NCBI GenBank assembly: GCA_014803435.1
Contig: JACYFD010000001.1
Location: 558,001-622,000, forward strand
DNA length: 64,000 nucleotides
Direction: 5' to 3'
DNA from: Cellulosimicrobium terreum
GTDB taxonomy: Bacteria; Actinomycetota; Actinomycetes; Actinomycetales; Cellulomonadaceae
Under the pieces are notes generated by a model. That model worked only from the letters and a program-made list of their open reading frames with translations. It searched no databases and had not been told where the DNA came from. Below, in pieces: positions 8,979 through 17,403 of this stretch. The translations under genes were made by a program, and so were the position numbers. Positions within the stretch are counted from its first letter, which is position 1; each line of letters starts with the position of its first letter.

Positions 8979-10985
8979 GTGAGCACAGCGTCGCCCGAGA
9001 CCGAGGAGCTGCCGAAGCGCCGGGTCCACATCATCTTCGCGGGCCTCATGCTCGCCATGCTCCTCGCCGCGCTCGACCAGACCATCGTCGCGACGGCGCT
9101 GCCCACCATCGTGTCGGACCTCGGGGGCGCGGAGCACCTGTCCTGGGTCGTGACGGCCTACATGCTCGCGTCCACCGCGACGACGGTCCTGTGGGGCAAG
9201 ATGGGCGACCTCGTCGGGCGCAAGCCCCTGTTCGTCGTCTGCATCCTCATCTTCCTCGCCGGGTCGATGCTCGCCGGCACGTCCCAGACGATGGGCCAGC
9301 TCATCTCGTGGCGCGCGGTGCAGGGCATCGGTGGTGGCGGGCTCATGGTGCTCGCGCAGGCGATCATCGGCGACATCGTCTCGCCGCGCGAGCGTGGCCG
9401 GTACCAGGGCCTGTTCGGCGCCGTCTTCGGGGTGTCGTCCGTCGCCGGGCCGCTGCTCGGCGGGTTCTTCGTCGACAACCTCGACTGGCGCTGGGTGTTC
9501 TACATCAACGTGCCGATCGGGATCGTCGCCCTCGTCACCGTCGTCGCGGTGCTCCCGCGGATCGCGGCGACCAAGCACCCGCGCATCGACTACGCGGGCA
9601 TCATCCTGCTCGGGGTCATCGCGACGAGCATCGTGCTCGTCACGAGCCTCGGTGGCACCACGTGGGGCTGGAGCTCCGTCCAGGTGTACGCGCTCGCCGT
9701 CGTCGCCGTCGTGTCCGTCGTCGCGTTCGTGCTCGTCGAGCAGCGCGCCGCGGAGCCGGTCCTGCCGCTGCGCCTCTTCAGCAGCCGGGTCTTCAGCACC
9801 GCCGCCGTCGTCGGGTTCGCGGTCGGGTTCGCGATGTTCGGCGCGATCACCTACCTGCCCCTCTACCTGCAGCAGGTCAAGGGAGCGACCCCCACGGCGT
9901 CGGGCCTCCAGATGACGCCCATGATGCTCGGCCTCCTGCTGACGTCCATCGGGTCCGGGCAGATCATCTCCCGCACGGGGCGGTACAAGATCTTCCCCAT
10001 CGCGGGGACGGCGATCACCGCCGTCGGGCTGTACCTGCTGTCCCTCATGGGCCGCGACACGTCGACGCTCCAGGCGGGTCTGTCGATGTTCGTCTTCGGG
10101 CTCGGGCTCGGCATGGTGAACCAGGTGCTCGTCCTCGCCGTGCAGAACGCCGTGGAGTACCGGGACCTCGGGACGGCGACGTCCGGGGCCACGTTCTTCC
10201 GGACGATCGGCTCGTCCGTGGGCGTGGCCGTGTTCGGCACGATCTTCGCGAACCGGCTCACGGCCGGCCTCAGCACCGGCGTCCCGCCGGACGCCCAGGG
10301 CCCGTGCGGACCGGAAGCCCTCGCGGCGTCCAGCGCCGCGCTCGCGCAGTGCTCGTCCGACGTCCAGGACTGGTTCCTCGACGCCTTCAGCGGCTCGCTC
10401 TCGACGGTCTTCCTGTGGGCCGTGCCGGTGGCCGTCCTCGCGTTCGGCCTCTCGTGGCTCCTGCCCGAGACCACGCTCCGCACCTCCGCGCACGACGGCG
10501 CCATCCCCGACACCACCCAGGTGGCGGGTCACTCCGCGGGCGAGGCGTTCGCCCTGCCGTCGAGCCGCGCGTCGCTCGAGGAGCTGCGGATGATCCTGTG
10601 GCGGCGCGTGGGCGTCCGCGACCCGCTCGCCGTGTACCGGCTGATCGCGCCCGAGGTGGGGCTCGGGCCCGGGCAGGCCTGGATGGTCACGCGCGCCTCG
10701 CTCAAGGGCACCCGCTCGGTGCGCACGATGGCGGAGCGTTCCGACCGGACCGAGGACACGGTGCGCGACGTCGCGCGGTCCCTCGTCGAGCGCGGGCTCG
10801 TCACCCTCGACGGCGACACCGTCGCCGCGACCGACGCGGGTCACGAGGCGGCGGCGGCGCTGCGCGCGGCGGAACGTGCCCGCCTCGCCCGCTACGTCGA
10901 GGGGTGGGACCACGAGCCGGCCGTCGACGAGCTGGTGGACCAGCTCGCCGACGACCTGCTCGCGGACCCCGTGCACGACCGCTGA
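8979..10985 (+). CDS. DHA2-type MFS multidrug exporter with fused C-terminal winged-helix-like domain
   Basis: 668 residues from GTG 8979, preceded by GGGGAGG. Residues about 15-510 form a 14-helix DHA2/EmrB-like transporter. Visible are motif A (GKMGDLVGRKPLF), motif C region (GPLLGGFFVDNLDWRWVFYI) and an antiporter-type LDQTIVATALPTI start. Beyond residue about 540 a soluble segment follows (LIAPEVGLGPGQAWMV...TEDTVRDVARSLVERGLVTLDG) that resembles a MarR/winged-helix recognition module, ending in a cytoplasmic tail. Export of drugs or metabolites by proton antiport is the family role. The tail may sense substrate or bind DNA, which is inference. Confidence 0.85.
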   Translation: MSTASPETEELPKRRVHIIFAGLMLAMLLAALDQTIVATALPTIVSDLGGAEHLSWVVTAYMLASTATTVLWGKMGDLVGRKPLFVVCILIFLAGSMLAGTSQTMGQLISWRAVQGIGGGGLMVLAQAIIGDIVSPRERGRYQGLFGAVFGVSSVAGPLLGGFFVDNLDWRWVFYINVPIGIVALVTVVAVLPRIAATKHPRIDYAGIILLGVIATSIVLVTSLGGTTWGWSSVQVYALAVVAVVSVVAFVLVEQRAAEPVLPLRLFSSRVFSTAAVVGFAVGFAMFGAITYLPLYLQQVKGATPTASGLQMTPMMLGLLLTSIGSGQIISRTGRYKIFPIAGTAITAVGLYLLSLMGRDTSTLQAGLSMFVFGLGLGMVNQVLVLAVQNAVEYRDLGTATSGATFFRTIGSSVGVAVFGTIFANRLTAGLSTGVPPDAQGPCGPEALAASSAALAQCSSDVQDWFLDAFSGSLSTVFLWAVPVAVLAFGLSWLLPETTLRTSAHDGAIPDTTQVAGHSAGEAFALPSSRASLEELRMILWRRVGVRDPLAVYRLIAPEVGLGPGQAWMVTRASLKGTRSVRTMAERSDRTEDTVRDVARSLVERGLVTLDGDTVAATDAGHEAAAALRAAERARLARYVEGWDHEPAVDELVDQLADDLLADPVHDR

Positions 10986-10992
10986 GCCGGGC

Positions 10993-11979
10993 TCAGCAGG
11001 ACAGGTTGGCGCCCGTCGTCGTGCCGAGGATCTGCGCGAACCGCTGGAACGCGGCGATGCGCGACTGCACCTGCGCCGGGTTCCCGCCGTTGCACTCGAT
11101 CGAGCCGTTGATCGATCGGATCGACTCGCCGAAACCTGCGCCGCCGACGATCGCCTGGTGCCCCGACATGCTGCCCGCGCCCGACTGCGTGTTCCAGAAC
11201 CACAGACCGGTCTTCCACGACACCGCCGGGTCCGTCTCCACGAGGTACGGGTTGCGCAGCAGGTCGATGCCGAGCGCGTCGCCCGCCGCCTTGTAGTTGT
11301 AGTTCCAGCTCAGCTGGATGGGGCCCTTGCCGTAGTACGCGCTCTGGCCCGCGGGGCACCCGTACGACTGCGACGGGTCGCAGTAGTGCGGGTAGTTCGC
11401 GGTGTTGATCTCCTTGACGTACACGAGACCGCCCGTCTCGTGGTTGACGTTCGCGAGGAACGCCGCCGCCTCGCGCTTCGCGATCTCCGTCCCGCCCGCG
11501 CTCGCGAACTGGGGGTAGGCGGACAGCGCGGCCACGAGCCCCTGGTACGTGTAGAAGGGGTTCCGGTTCGGGAACATCTGGTTGAACTGCGCCTCGCTGA
11601 CGACGAAGCCGCCCGGCGTCCCGGGATCGGTCGGCCCGCCCGGGTCGGTGGTCCCGCCACCGCACGCGCCCTGGCTGCGCCACACGCCCCACTGGCCGGT
11701 CGTGCCCGGGGTCTCGCCCTGGGTCCACCAGCCGGCCTTCCAGTTCTGACCGCCGCGGGAGACGACGGCGCCGCCCACGTAGACCGCGCCGCTCGACCAC
11801 GCGGGGGCGCAGGCCGTCGCAGCGGTTGCGTGCGGCGCTGGTCCCGCGGTCGTCCAGGCGAGCGCACCGGCGAGCGCCAGCAGCAGCGCGAGGAGCGCGG
11901 CGACCGGGCGTGGGACAGGTCGGATCGAGGCCGTGCCGCGCTGCTGCGCGCGGGTCGTGGCGAGTGCGGGGGAGCGCAT
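10993..11979 (-). CDS. Secreted GH19 chitinase with CBM5/12-like domain
   Basis: 328 residues, ATG 11979 with AAAGGTG upstream. A signal peptide (PVAALLALLLALAGALAWTT...ATAATA) precedes a chitin/cellulose-binding module with YVGGAVVSRGGQNWKAGWW (about 60-105). A Gly/Pro/Thr linker and a GH19 catalytic domain (about 125-328) follow. The catalytic Glu motif ANVNHETGG and the YYGKGPIQLSWNYNY signature are intact. Several Cys are placed for disulfides. Family role: endo-hydrolysis of chitin outside the cell. It is convergent with the MFS gene, with a small inverted repeat (GCTGAG/CTCAGC) at 10981-10997. Confidence 0.93.
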   Translation of the reverse strand: MRSPALATTRAQQRGTASIRPVPRPVAALLALLLALAGALAWTTAGPAPHATAATACAPAWSSGAVYVGGAVVSRGGQNWKAGWWTQGETPGTTGQWGVWRSQGACGGGTTDPGGPTDPGTPGGFVVSEAQFNQMFPNRNPFYTYQGLVAALSAYPQFASAGGTEIAKREAAAFLANVNHETGGLVYVKEINTANYPHYCDPSQSYGCPAGQSAYYGKGPIQLSWNYNYKAAGDALGIDLLRNPYLVETDPAVSWKTGLWFWNTQSGAGSMSGHQAIVGGAGFGESIRSINGSIECNGGNPAQVQSRIAAFQRFAQILGTTTGANLSC

Positions 11980-12067
11980 CGCTGCACCTTTCGTCGGGAT
12001 CAGGTCACCTGCGACCCTTCTCCCTCACCCCGCGGGTGGACAACCCCCGTACGGGAGAACCCGTACG

Positions 12068-13258
12068 TCAGGCGCGCACCGGATCCTCGCTCGGCCGGGC
12101 CTCGGCCGTCTCGTCGCCCCTGCGGACGGCCACGGTCTCGTCGCTGTCGCTGTCGCTGTCGCTGTCGGTGGACGCGACCGGGGTCGGGTTCGACGCGTCC
12201 GGCCACGCCGGCGCCGGCGCGGCGTCCGGGCGCATGATCCGCTGGTGCGCGAGCATCGCGACGAGACCCACCACCCACCCGTACGCCAGCCCCCACGCGA
12301 GGGCGGCCTCGACGAACGGGAGGATCTGGGCGAGGTCCGCGGGGTGGAGCCCGCCGAAGACCTCGACCCGGTCCACGACGCGTCGCGCGGCCGCTGCGAG
12401 GACGGACGCCACGACGCACGCGAACCAGACGGACAGCACGAGCGCGCAGCGCCCCGTCGAGCGCGGCAGCCGGAACGTGACCAGCGCGGCGAGGCATGCG
12501 ACGACCAGACCGACACCGACCGCCAGGACGAGCTCGACCGGCCGGGCGAGCACGTCCAGCGGGCGCGGCCCGACCATCATCGCGGACGGCAGGAGCACGG
12601 CATGCACCGCGTCCCCTGCACCCGACGTCCCGGCCCCGCGAGGGAGCACCACCGCCAGGGCGCCCACGGCTGCCCACAGGACCGTCGCGCTGAGACCGGC
12701 GGCGAGCACCGCCGGGACGGCCCGCGAGGGCGGCAGCGCCCTGGCATGGCGAGACGGGAGCGGTTCGTCGCGGCGGTCCGTCGACGCCAGCGTGACGACG
12801 ACGGCGAGCCCGACGACCCACCCGTTCGCCAGCCCCCAGTACCCGTCGGTGAGCGACAGGACGAGGCTGTGGGCGACGTCGGGCGAGGACGGGAACGGCA
12901 CGGACGCGAACCAGTGAGCGGTACCGGCGACGGCGGACGCGACGACCACCGCGAACCACGAGGCGAGGAACGCCGCCCACCGTCCCGTCGCGCGCGGCAG
13001 CCGGCGCACCGCCAGGAGGACGACGACCGCCGCGACGGCACCCGCGAGGACCGCGGTGAGCACCGTGCTCCCCGTCGGCGGCTCGCCCCCGAGCACCAGG
13101 CCGGTCGGGTGCGGCAGGACCGTCCGCACCACCGCGCTGTGCACGACGTACGTGTACCGCGCGTGCACCAGGTCCGCGGCCTGCCCGGTGACGATCCACA
13201 GGACGGCGGTGAGCATCCCGGCGACGACGACGGGCAGGGCGGTCCGCGATGACGGCAT
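12068..13258 (-). CDS. Polytopic membrane protein with internal duplication and acidic Ser-Asp tail
   Basis: 396 residues, ATG 13258. About eight hydrophobic segments are arranged as two similar halves. RLPRATGRWAAFLASWFAVV recurs as RLPRSTGRCALVLSVWFACV, and GLANGWVVGLAVV recurs as GLAYGWVVGLVAM, so the gene arose by tandem duplication. The C-terminus is soluble with a (Ser-Asp) repeat, STDSDSDSDSDE, encoded by repeated GTCGCT hexamers near 12138-12168. No family or function recognised. It lies 3' of the chitinase promoter region on the same strand. Confidence 0.75.
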   Translation of the reverse strand: MPSSRTALPVVVAGMLTAVLWIVTGQAADLVHARYTYVVHSAVVRTVLPHPTGLVLGGEPPTGSTVLTAVLAGAVAAVVVLLAVRRLPRATGRWAAFLASWFAVVVASAVAGTAHWFASVPFPSSPDVAHSLVLSLTDGYWGLANGWVVGLAVVVTLASTDRRDEPLPSRHARALPPSRAVPAVLAAGLSATVLWAAVGALAVVLPRGAGTSGAGDAVHAVLLPSAMMVGPRPLDVLARPVELVLAVGVGLVVACLAALVTFRLPRSTGRCALVLSVWFACVVASVLAAAARRVVDRVEVFGGLHPADLAQILPFVEAALAWGLAYGWVVGLVAMLAHQRIMRPDAAPAPAWPDASNPTPVASTDSDSDSDSDETVAVRRGDETAEARPSEDPVRA

Positions 13259-13359
13259 CTGGCGAGGGTAGCGGCCTGGGCGGTCCGCCGGGAGCCCTGG
13301 CCGACGACGTCGGCGGCGCGTGGGAGCATGTCCGCCGTGACCACGACGGGCAGGACCAG

Positions 13360-13609
13360 GTGAGCCGCAGGCGCGGGCGGAAGAAGAGCGGGTTCGGGAT
13401 CGGCACGGTCGTGCTGCTCCTGGCCGTCGTCGGCGCGCTCGTCGCGTGGGGCCGGGACGGGGTCACGAGCGTCGACGCCGAGGCCGGGACCGCTCTGGCC
13501 GCCGTCGGTCAGCTCGACGTCAAGGGCCGCGCACCGATGACCGGCTACGACCGCGACGAGTTCGGCCCCGCGTGGTCCGACACCGACCACAACGGGTGCG
13601 ACCCGCGCA
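13360..13609 (+). pseudogene. HNH endonuclease (DUF1524-like), 5' part, cut by transposon
   Basis: From GTG 13360 the frame encodes a basic start, a signal-anchor (FGIGTVVLLLAVVGALVAWG) and the conserved GYDRDEFGPAWSDTDHNGCD. It then runs into foreign sequence after 13609. The missing remainder lies at 20781-21256. Joining base 13609 to 20781 restores the frame (Cys-Asp-Pro-Arg-Asn-Asp-Val-Leu), as found in intact secreted HNH nucleases of this family. Upstream in-frame codons back to 13249 look less likely to be translated. Confidence 0.88.
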
Positions 13610-13629
13610 TTATCTCTAGCCGACTAGTG
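13605..13629. repeat. Left end of Tn554-like element: 5-bp core plus terminal inverted repeat
   Basis: GCGCA (13605-13609) is the base-pair core shared with the right junction. TTATCTCTAGCCGACTAG follows inward. The right end read on the opposite strand is TTATCTCCACCGACCAG, giving an imperfect inverted repeat of about 18 bases with one indel. Confidence 0.75.
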
Positions 13630-13696
13630 CACTGACGGGCTGGATAGGGGGTTGACCTGGTCGTCTGCGGCGCGCGGCGACGAGCGCCGACTCGTT

Positions 13697-14279
13697 GTGA
13701 CGAGTGCGACGAGGGCGATCGTGGCGTTGATCGGCGCCGCCGTGCCTCGATGGCGCTGGCGTCCTGCTCGACGTTCGATGCGACTGAGTGCGCAGGCAGC
13801 GGCGCCACGAGTGCGGCCGTCGCGCGGACTGAGAGTTCGGAGGAGCCGTTCGAAGTCGACCGTGTTGTCCACGGCGACACCGTTTGCGTCTTGATCGACG
13901 GGTCCAGCACGTCCGTTTGTCTGATCTGGATCGATACGCCGGAGACGAAGGACCCGCGCAAACCGGTGCAGTGTTTCGGCGAGCAGGCGTCAGCTCGCGC
14001 GCATGAGCTGCTGGACGACAAGCGGGTGTGGCTGGAGTTCGATCCGACCAGGGGCGAGATGGCCGGTACGGCCGCCTGCTGGCGTACGTCTGGTTGAAGG
14101 ACTCGACGATAATCAACGAGGTGATGGTTCTCGAAGGGTTCGCCTACGAGTACGCCTGCGACTCGGCCTACGAGTACCAAGGCATGTTCGTCGCGGACGA
14201 GCGCGCCGCCGATGCTGCGTCCGCGGGGCTTTGGTCGCCGGACACGTGTGACGGCTACACGGAGCGGCCAGCGACGTGA
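13697..14279 (+). pseudogene. Thermonuclease-like (SNase) lipoprotein, frameshifted
   Basis: The SNase domain is split over two frames. Frame one gives EVDRVVHGDTVCVLIDG and CLIWIDTPETKDPRKPVQCF, including the catalytic-type Asp and IDTPE motif. At about 14055-14065 the frame changes and continues DGRYGRLLAYVWLKD and EGFAYEYACDSAYEYQGMF to a stop at 14279. The N-terminus also seems broken near 13740-13749: GTG 13697 starts TRAIVALIGAAV, while the other frame supplies ALASC, together resembling a lipoprotein signal. Family members cleave DNA/RNA with Ca2+. As read it cannot make the full enzyme. Confidence 0.75.
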
Positions 14280-14483
14280 CGGGCTGCGCCCGGTTTCGCC
14301 GCCCGGCTGCAGCCATCGGCCTGACACTGCCGGCTGAGCGTTCTCAGCCCAGTACGTTCGGGTTCCTGAACGTATCCGGGGGCGCCTTCGGTCGAGGGCC
14401 CCCCGCGACCTGCGGATACATCGCGCTCGCGAGCACTGGTTCGCTAGGGTAGCCGCAGGCAGGATACGGTGCGGGAGGCGTGG

Positions 14484-15846
14484 ATGATCGACAAGGCTGT
14501 CGAGAAGGAGCCCGTTGTGTGGTCGGCGGCCCCGCACACTTTGGCGAAGCACAGCGTGTACCGGCAGTACCTCAGCAAGTGGATGCCGATCATGATCCAC
14601 AGCTGGAAGGGCGACGTCACCTATGCGGAGGGGTTCGCCGGTCCCGGCGTCTACACGGGCGGTGAGCCCGGTTCACCCATCATCGCCCTCGAGACCTTGA
14701 TCCACGATCCGTCACTGCGCTTGAAGGCGCGCGACCTGCGGTTCTTGTTCGTCGAGCAGGACAAGCGTCGAGTTGTGCAGCTGCGCGAAAAGCTCGCGAT
14801 CGCGGCTCGCCCCGTGGCTTTGGAGGACCTGGACCGCTACGGCATCGACTTGGCCGTGGAGGCTGGCGACTACGACCCGACGCTGATCGAGGTGTTGTCG
14901 AAGCACGATGCGTGGGGTCGCCCGATGCTCGTGGTCCTGGACACGTTCGGCGGGGGCGTCAAGTTGGACATCGTCCGGCGCATCGCGAACAACCCGTCGA
15001 GCGAGGTAATCATCACGTTCGAGCCACACCACTTCGTCCGGTTCCCGACAAACAGCCATGGCGACGCTGTGTTCGGCGACCCAGAGTGGCGGCGGGTCGC
15101 CGAACTGGAGCCCGGCGCCAAGGCACTTCAGCGACGCCATCCACTCCTATAGGAACCCGAGGTACACGCTGACCACGTGGGACGGTATCGCCGGGCCGTA
15201 CAACGCGGACTTGTACGACTGGGTCAACGCGCACGGTGTCCCGCGCGAAGAGTCGCTCGTTGACCTCAGAACGATGTCGCAGGTAGCCATCGCGCACATC
15301 GCGGTGGGGATCGAGACGATGAACCGACAAGCAAACGGTGACGAGTACAGCCTCACCGTTGCCGACTTCGGCAGCTGGGCTGGCGATCTCGTCTCCGTCG
15401 CCTTCGACTACTATGAAAAGGGCGCGGGATACTCGGCCGCGGAGTTTGCTATCTCGTGGATCGGAGGTCGTTCCGTCGACAGTCGCCTCTCTGAGGCGAA
15501 CCTTATCGAGGACGCAGACGCGTTCCTCATTTGGAACAAGACCCAGGGTGCTCCGGCAACAAGCTTCGCGGCCCTCATCAGTGAGACCTACACTGCGACC
15601 GGCGACTGGCCGACTCGGTTCACCCGTTGGTTCCAGGAGCGATTCGCGGGTGACTGGAACAACGTCCGAGACCTTGCAGTCGAAGCGATGATCGGTGATG
15701 ACTCCGTTTTCGCGGCAACACGCAATCTCTTCTGGAGCCAGCGCAATTTCGACGGCACCTCACTTTCGATGGCGGACAAGGAAGCGCTCGGAGTCGGGTT
15801 CGCTACGGTGCTCCAGCGACGCGTCGAGGAGGAAGGGGTGCTGTAG
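14484..15846 (+). pseudogene. Three-Cys-motif partner (TcmP)-like protein, frameshifted
   Basis: ATG 14484 follows a GGGAGG ribosome site. Frame one reads WSAAPHTLAKHSVYRQYLSK, GDVTYAEGFAGPGVYTGG and LRFLFVEQDKRRV, the typical KH...YIDGFAGPG start of TcmP-like proteins (about 390-450 aa). That frame hits a stop at about 15151, while the next frame continues the protein from about 15115 (HFSDAIHSYRNPRYTL) to 15846. One frameshift near 15110-15125 therefore splits it. TcmP is usually found beside a Gp37/Gp68-type radical-SAM-like partner; none is present here. Biochemical role unknown. Confidence 0.78.
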
Positions 15847-15878
15847 CCGCTAGGACCACATTCGGTGCGCTTCAGCAA

Positions 15879-15923
15879 GCGGCACCTCCCGTCCGGCCGA
15901 AAGGCCGCAGCGGGAGGTGCCGC
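15879..15923. terminator. Strong hairpin terminator after the TcmP-like gene
   Basis: Arms GCGGCACCTCCCG (15879-15891) and CGGGAGGTGCCGC (15911-15923) are perfectly complementary, with a further inner GGCC/GGCC pairing around GAAA. It separates the plus-strand cargo gene from the minus-strand membrane protein. Confidence 0.8.
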
Positions 15924-15939
15924 GTCCTCTGCAATGGCC

Positions 15940-16329
15940 TTAGATAAACAGCAGTAGTAGCGCGTAAGAGACCAAAGCGACGATCCCCGTCAAGCCCAAC
16001 GTTCGGACCGGCTGCCGTGGGCGTGCAACGAGGACTCCGAGCAATAGAGGTAAGGCGAGAAAAACAACCATGGCGGCGAAGTATTTTGGTGCGTTCTTAC
16101 ACGCGGGTGCGTCGTATGTCGGCGGGTCGACACATAGATCGCTGCTAGCATCCAGTCCGAGTATGAGCGCAATACCGGCGGGGACGGCGATGAGGACGAG
16201 CATCGCAATGCCAACGATCCAACCCGCAACTGTCCGGCGCCGGCGGGCTCGGAACTCGTCGGTCGAGAGTGGGATGGTCGGCTCGTGCTCATGTTCCTGG
16301 CTGGTGTCCACAGGCGTAGTGTCTCTCAA
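15940..16329 (-). CDS. Small membrane protein, transposon cargo
   Basis: 129 residues, no family recognised. A hydrophilic, His/Glu-rich N-terminus (TSQEHEHEPTIPLSTDEF, RARRRRTV) is followed by three hydrophobic helices (WIVGIAMLVLIAVPAGIALI; YFAAMVVFLALPLLLGVLV; LGLTGIVALVSYALLLLFI). The loop between helices one and two contains two Cys (DLCVDPPTYDAPACKNAP) that could pair outside the membrane. It is one of the few unbroken cargo genes. Confidence 0.7.
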   Translation of the reverse strand: MRDTTPVDTSQEHEHEPTIPLSTDEFRARRRRTVAGWIVGIAMLVLIAVPAGIALILGLDASSDLCVDPPTYDAPACKNAPKYFAAMVVFLALPLLLGVLVARPRQPVRTLGLTGIVALVSYALLLLFI

Positions 16330-16839
16330 GGAGGGATGAGGAGGTGGACGCGGGGGCTCCAGTTCTCGACCGCGCTTTGCGCTTTCAAGGTCATGCGAGA
16401 CGAGCGCTCAATTACCTCGGCAGTGGTACCGGCTGCATGCCGGGATCTGTCTACCGGGTCGGTGGCAGGACTACAGGCATACTGCGCAGGACTCCTCCCC
16501 GAACTCGCGTTGCGTCTATGAGGTAGAGGTCGTCGGAAGCCACGGCTCCTGCGTCGCGGCCGGATTTTAGCGGATCGCCCGACGCTAGTGCCCGTCGAAG
16601 CCCTCCGCGGAGCGGTCCTGGGGCTCACGGTGAAGACTTCCAGTGACTTCGTTGGCCACTCGGGACGCTCATCGGTAAGCATGTCGGCGCTCTGGGTGAT
16701 CGTGGCGGCGATCGCGCGGGTGACGAAGTGGCTACGGAGGTGAGAGCGGGGGAGCGTGTGGAGCCACAGCACACCGTGTCGCCGGAGGTGGCCCAGACGA
16801 TCGTCGAGGGCAAGGCGGCCGTCGCCATTGCCCGGATGG
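16330..16839. other. Gene-poor stretch between tnpC and cargo
   Basis: No recognised gene in about 510 bases. A 173-residue minus-strand frame starts at GTG 16847, overlapping the tnpC stop. Its first 60 residues (including HFVTRAIAATITQSADML) look mildly protein-like, but the rest is Arg/Ser/Pro-rich low-information sequence. It may be a decayed passenger gene. Confidence 0.4.
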
Positions 16840-17403
16840 TCACTCACCGGTGCCTCGTCCGCTGTCGCGCATCATCTTGCGGACAGCCCCTCGCGCCGCG
16901 TCGAGATCGTCGCGTAGTAGCAGCACGGCCTCTTCTGCCTTGGCATGGTCGACCCTGGCGGCGAGCAGCTCGGAGTTGAGGGCGTTGCGTTGACGCTCCA
17001 GGTCTCGAACCTGTTCGAGGAGGCCGTCGCGGTCCCTGCTCTCCAGGGCGCTGCCCAAGCCTCGACGGACCTGCGCCAAGAGGTTGTTGCGTTCCTCACG
17101 AAGCTGCTTGACCTCGGCGCGGGCCATCGCCAGGTCCGCGCGCAACCCAGCTGGTGCGACCCGCTCGGCTGTTGGTCCAGGCGTAACCCGTACACGTGCG
17201 GCCTCGATCGCCGAGCGCACCGCGGCGTTGTTGTAGACGAACCACGACGAGACGCCCGCTGCCCGCTCGACGGCGGAGAACGTGATTGCCTTGCCGGTCG
17301 CGGCGAGGTAGTCGACGGCGGCCAGGGCGGCGGCTTGCTTGCGGGCACCTTCGTCGCGGCGCTGCCGGGTCAGGCGTTCGACCCGCTGGTCGCGGGTGCT
17401 CAT
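16840..17403 (-). CDS. tnpC: Tn554-type transposition accessory protein TnpC
   Basis: 187 residues. N-terminal basic region (RVERLTRQRRDEGARKQAAAL), then AITFSAVERAAGVSSWFVYN, the conserved helix-turn-helix-like block of TnpC/DUF6262-type proteins, then a long coiled coil (about 80-175, AEVKQLREERNNLLAQV). Its ATG overlaps the tnpB stop (ATGA), so it is translationally coupled. In Tn554 TnpC is dispensable but affects transposition efficiency and orientation. The gene is intact. Confidence 0.82.
   Translation of the reverse strand: MSTRDQRVERLTRQRRDEGARKQAAALAAVDYLAATGKAITFSAVERAAGVSSWFVYNNAAVRSAIEAARVRVTPGPTAERVAPAGLRADLAMARAEVKQLREERNNLLAQVRRGLGSALESRDRDGLLEQVRDLERQRNALNSELLAARVDHAKAEEAVLLLRDDLDAARGAVRKMMRDSGRGTGE

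Noticed and set aside
12138-12168. Hexamer repeat GTCGCT as a possible repeat locus
   Set aside because: It is only the coding sequence of a Ser-Asp run.
16326-16847. 173-codon minus-strand frame overlapping the tnpC stop
   Set aside because: Only its first part looks protein-like; no motif and mostly Arg/Ser/Pro, so it is kept as an uncertain gene-poor stretch rather than a CDS.
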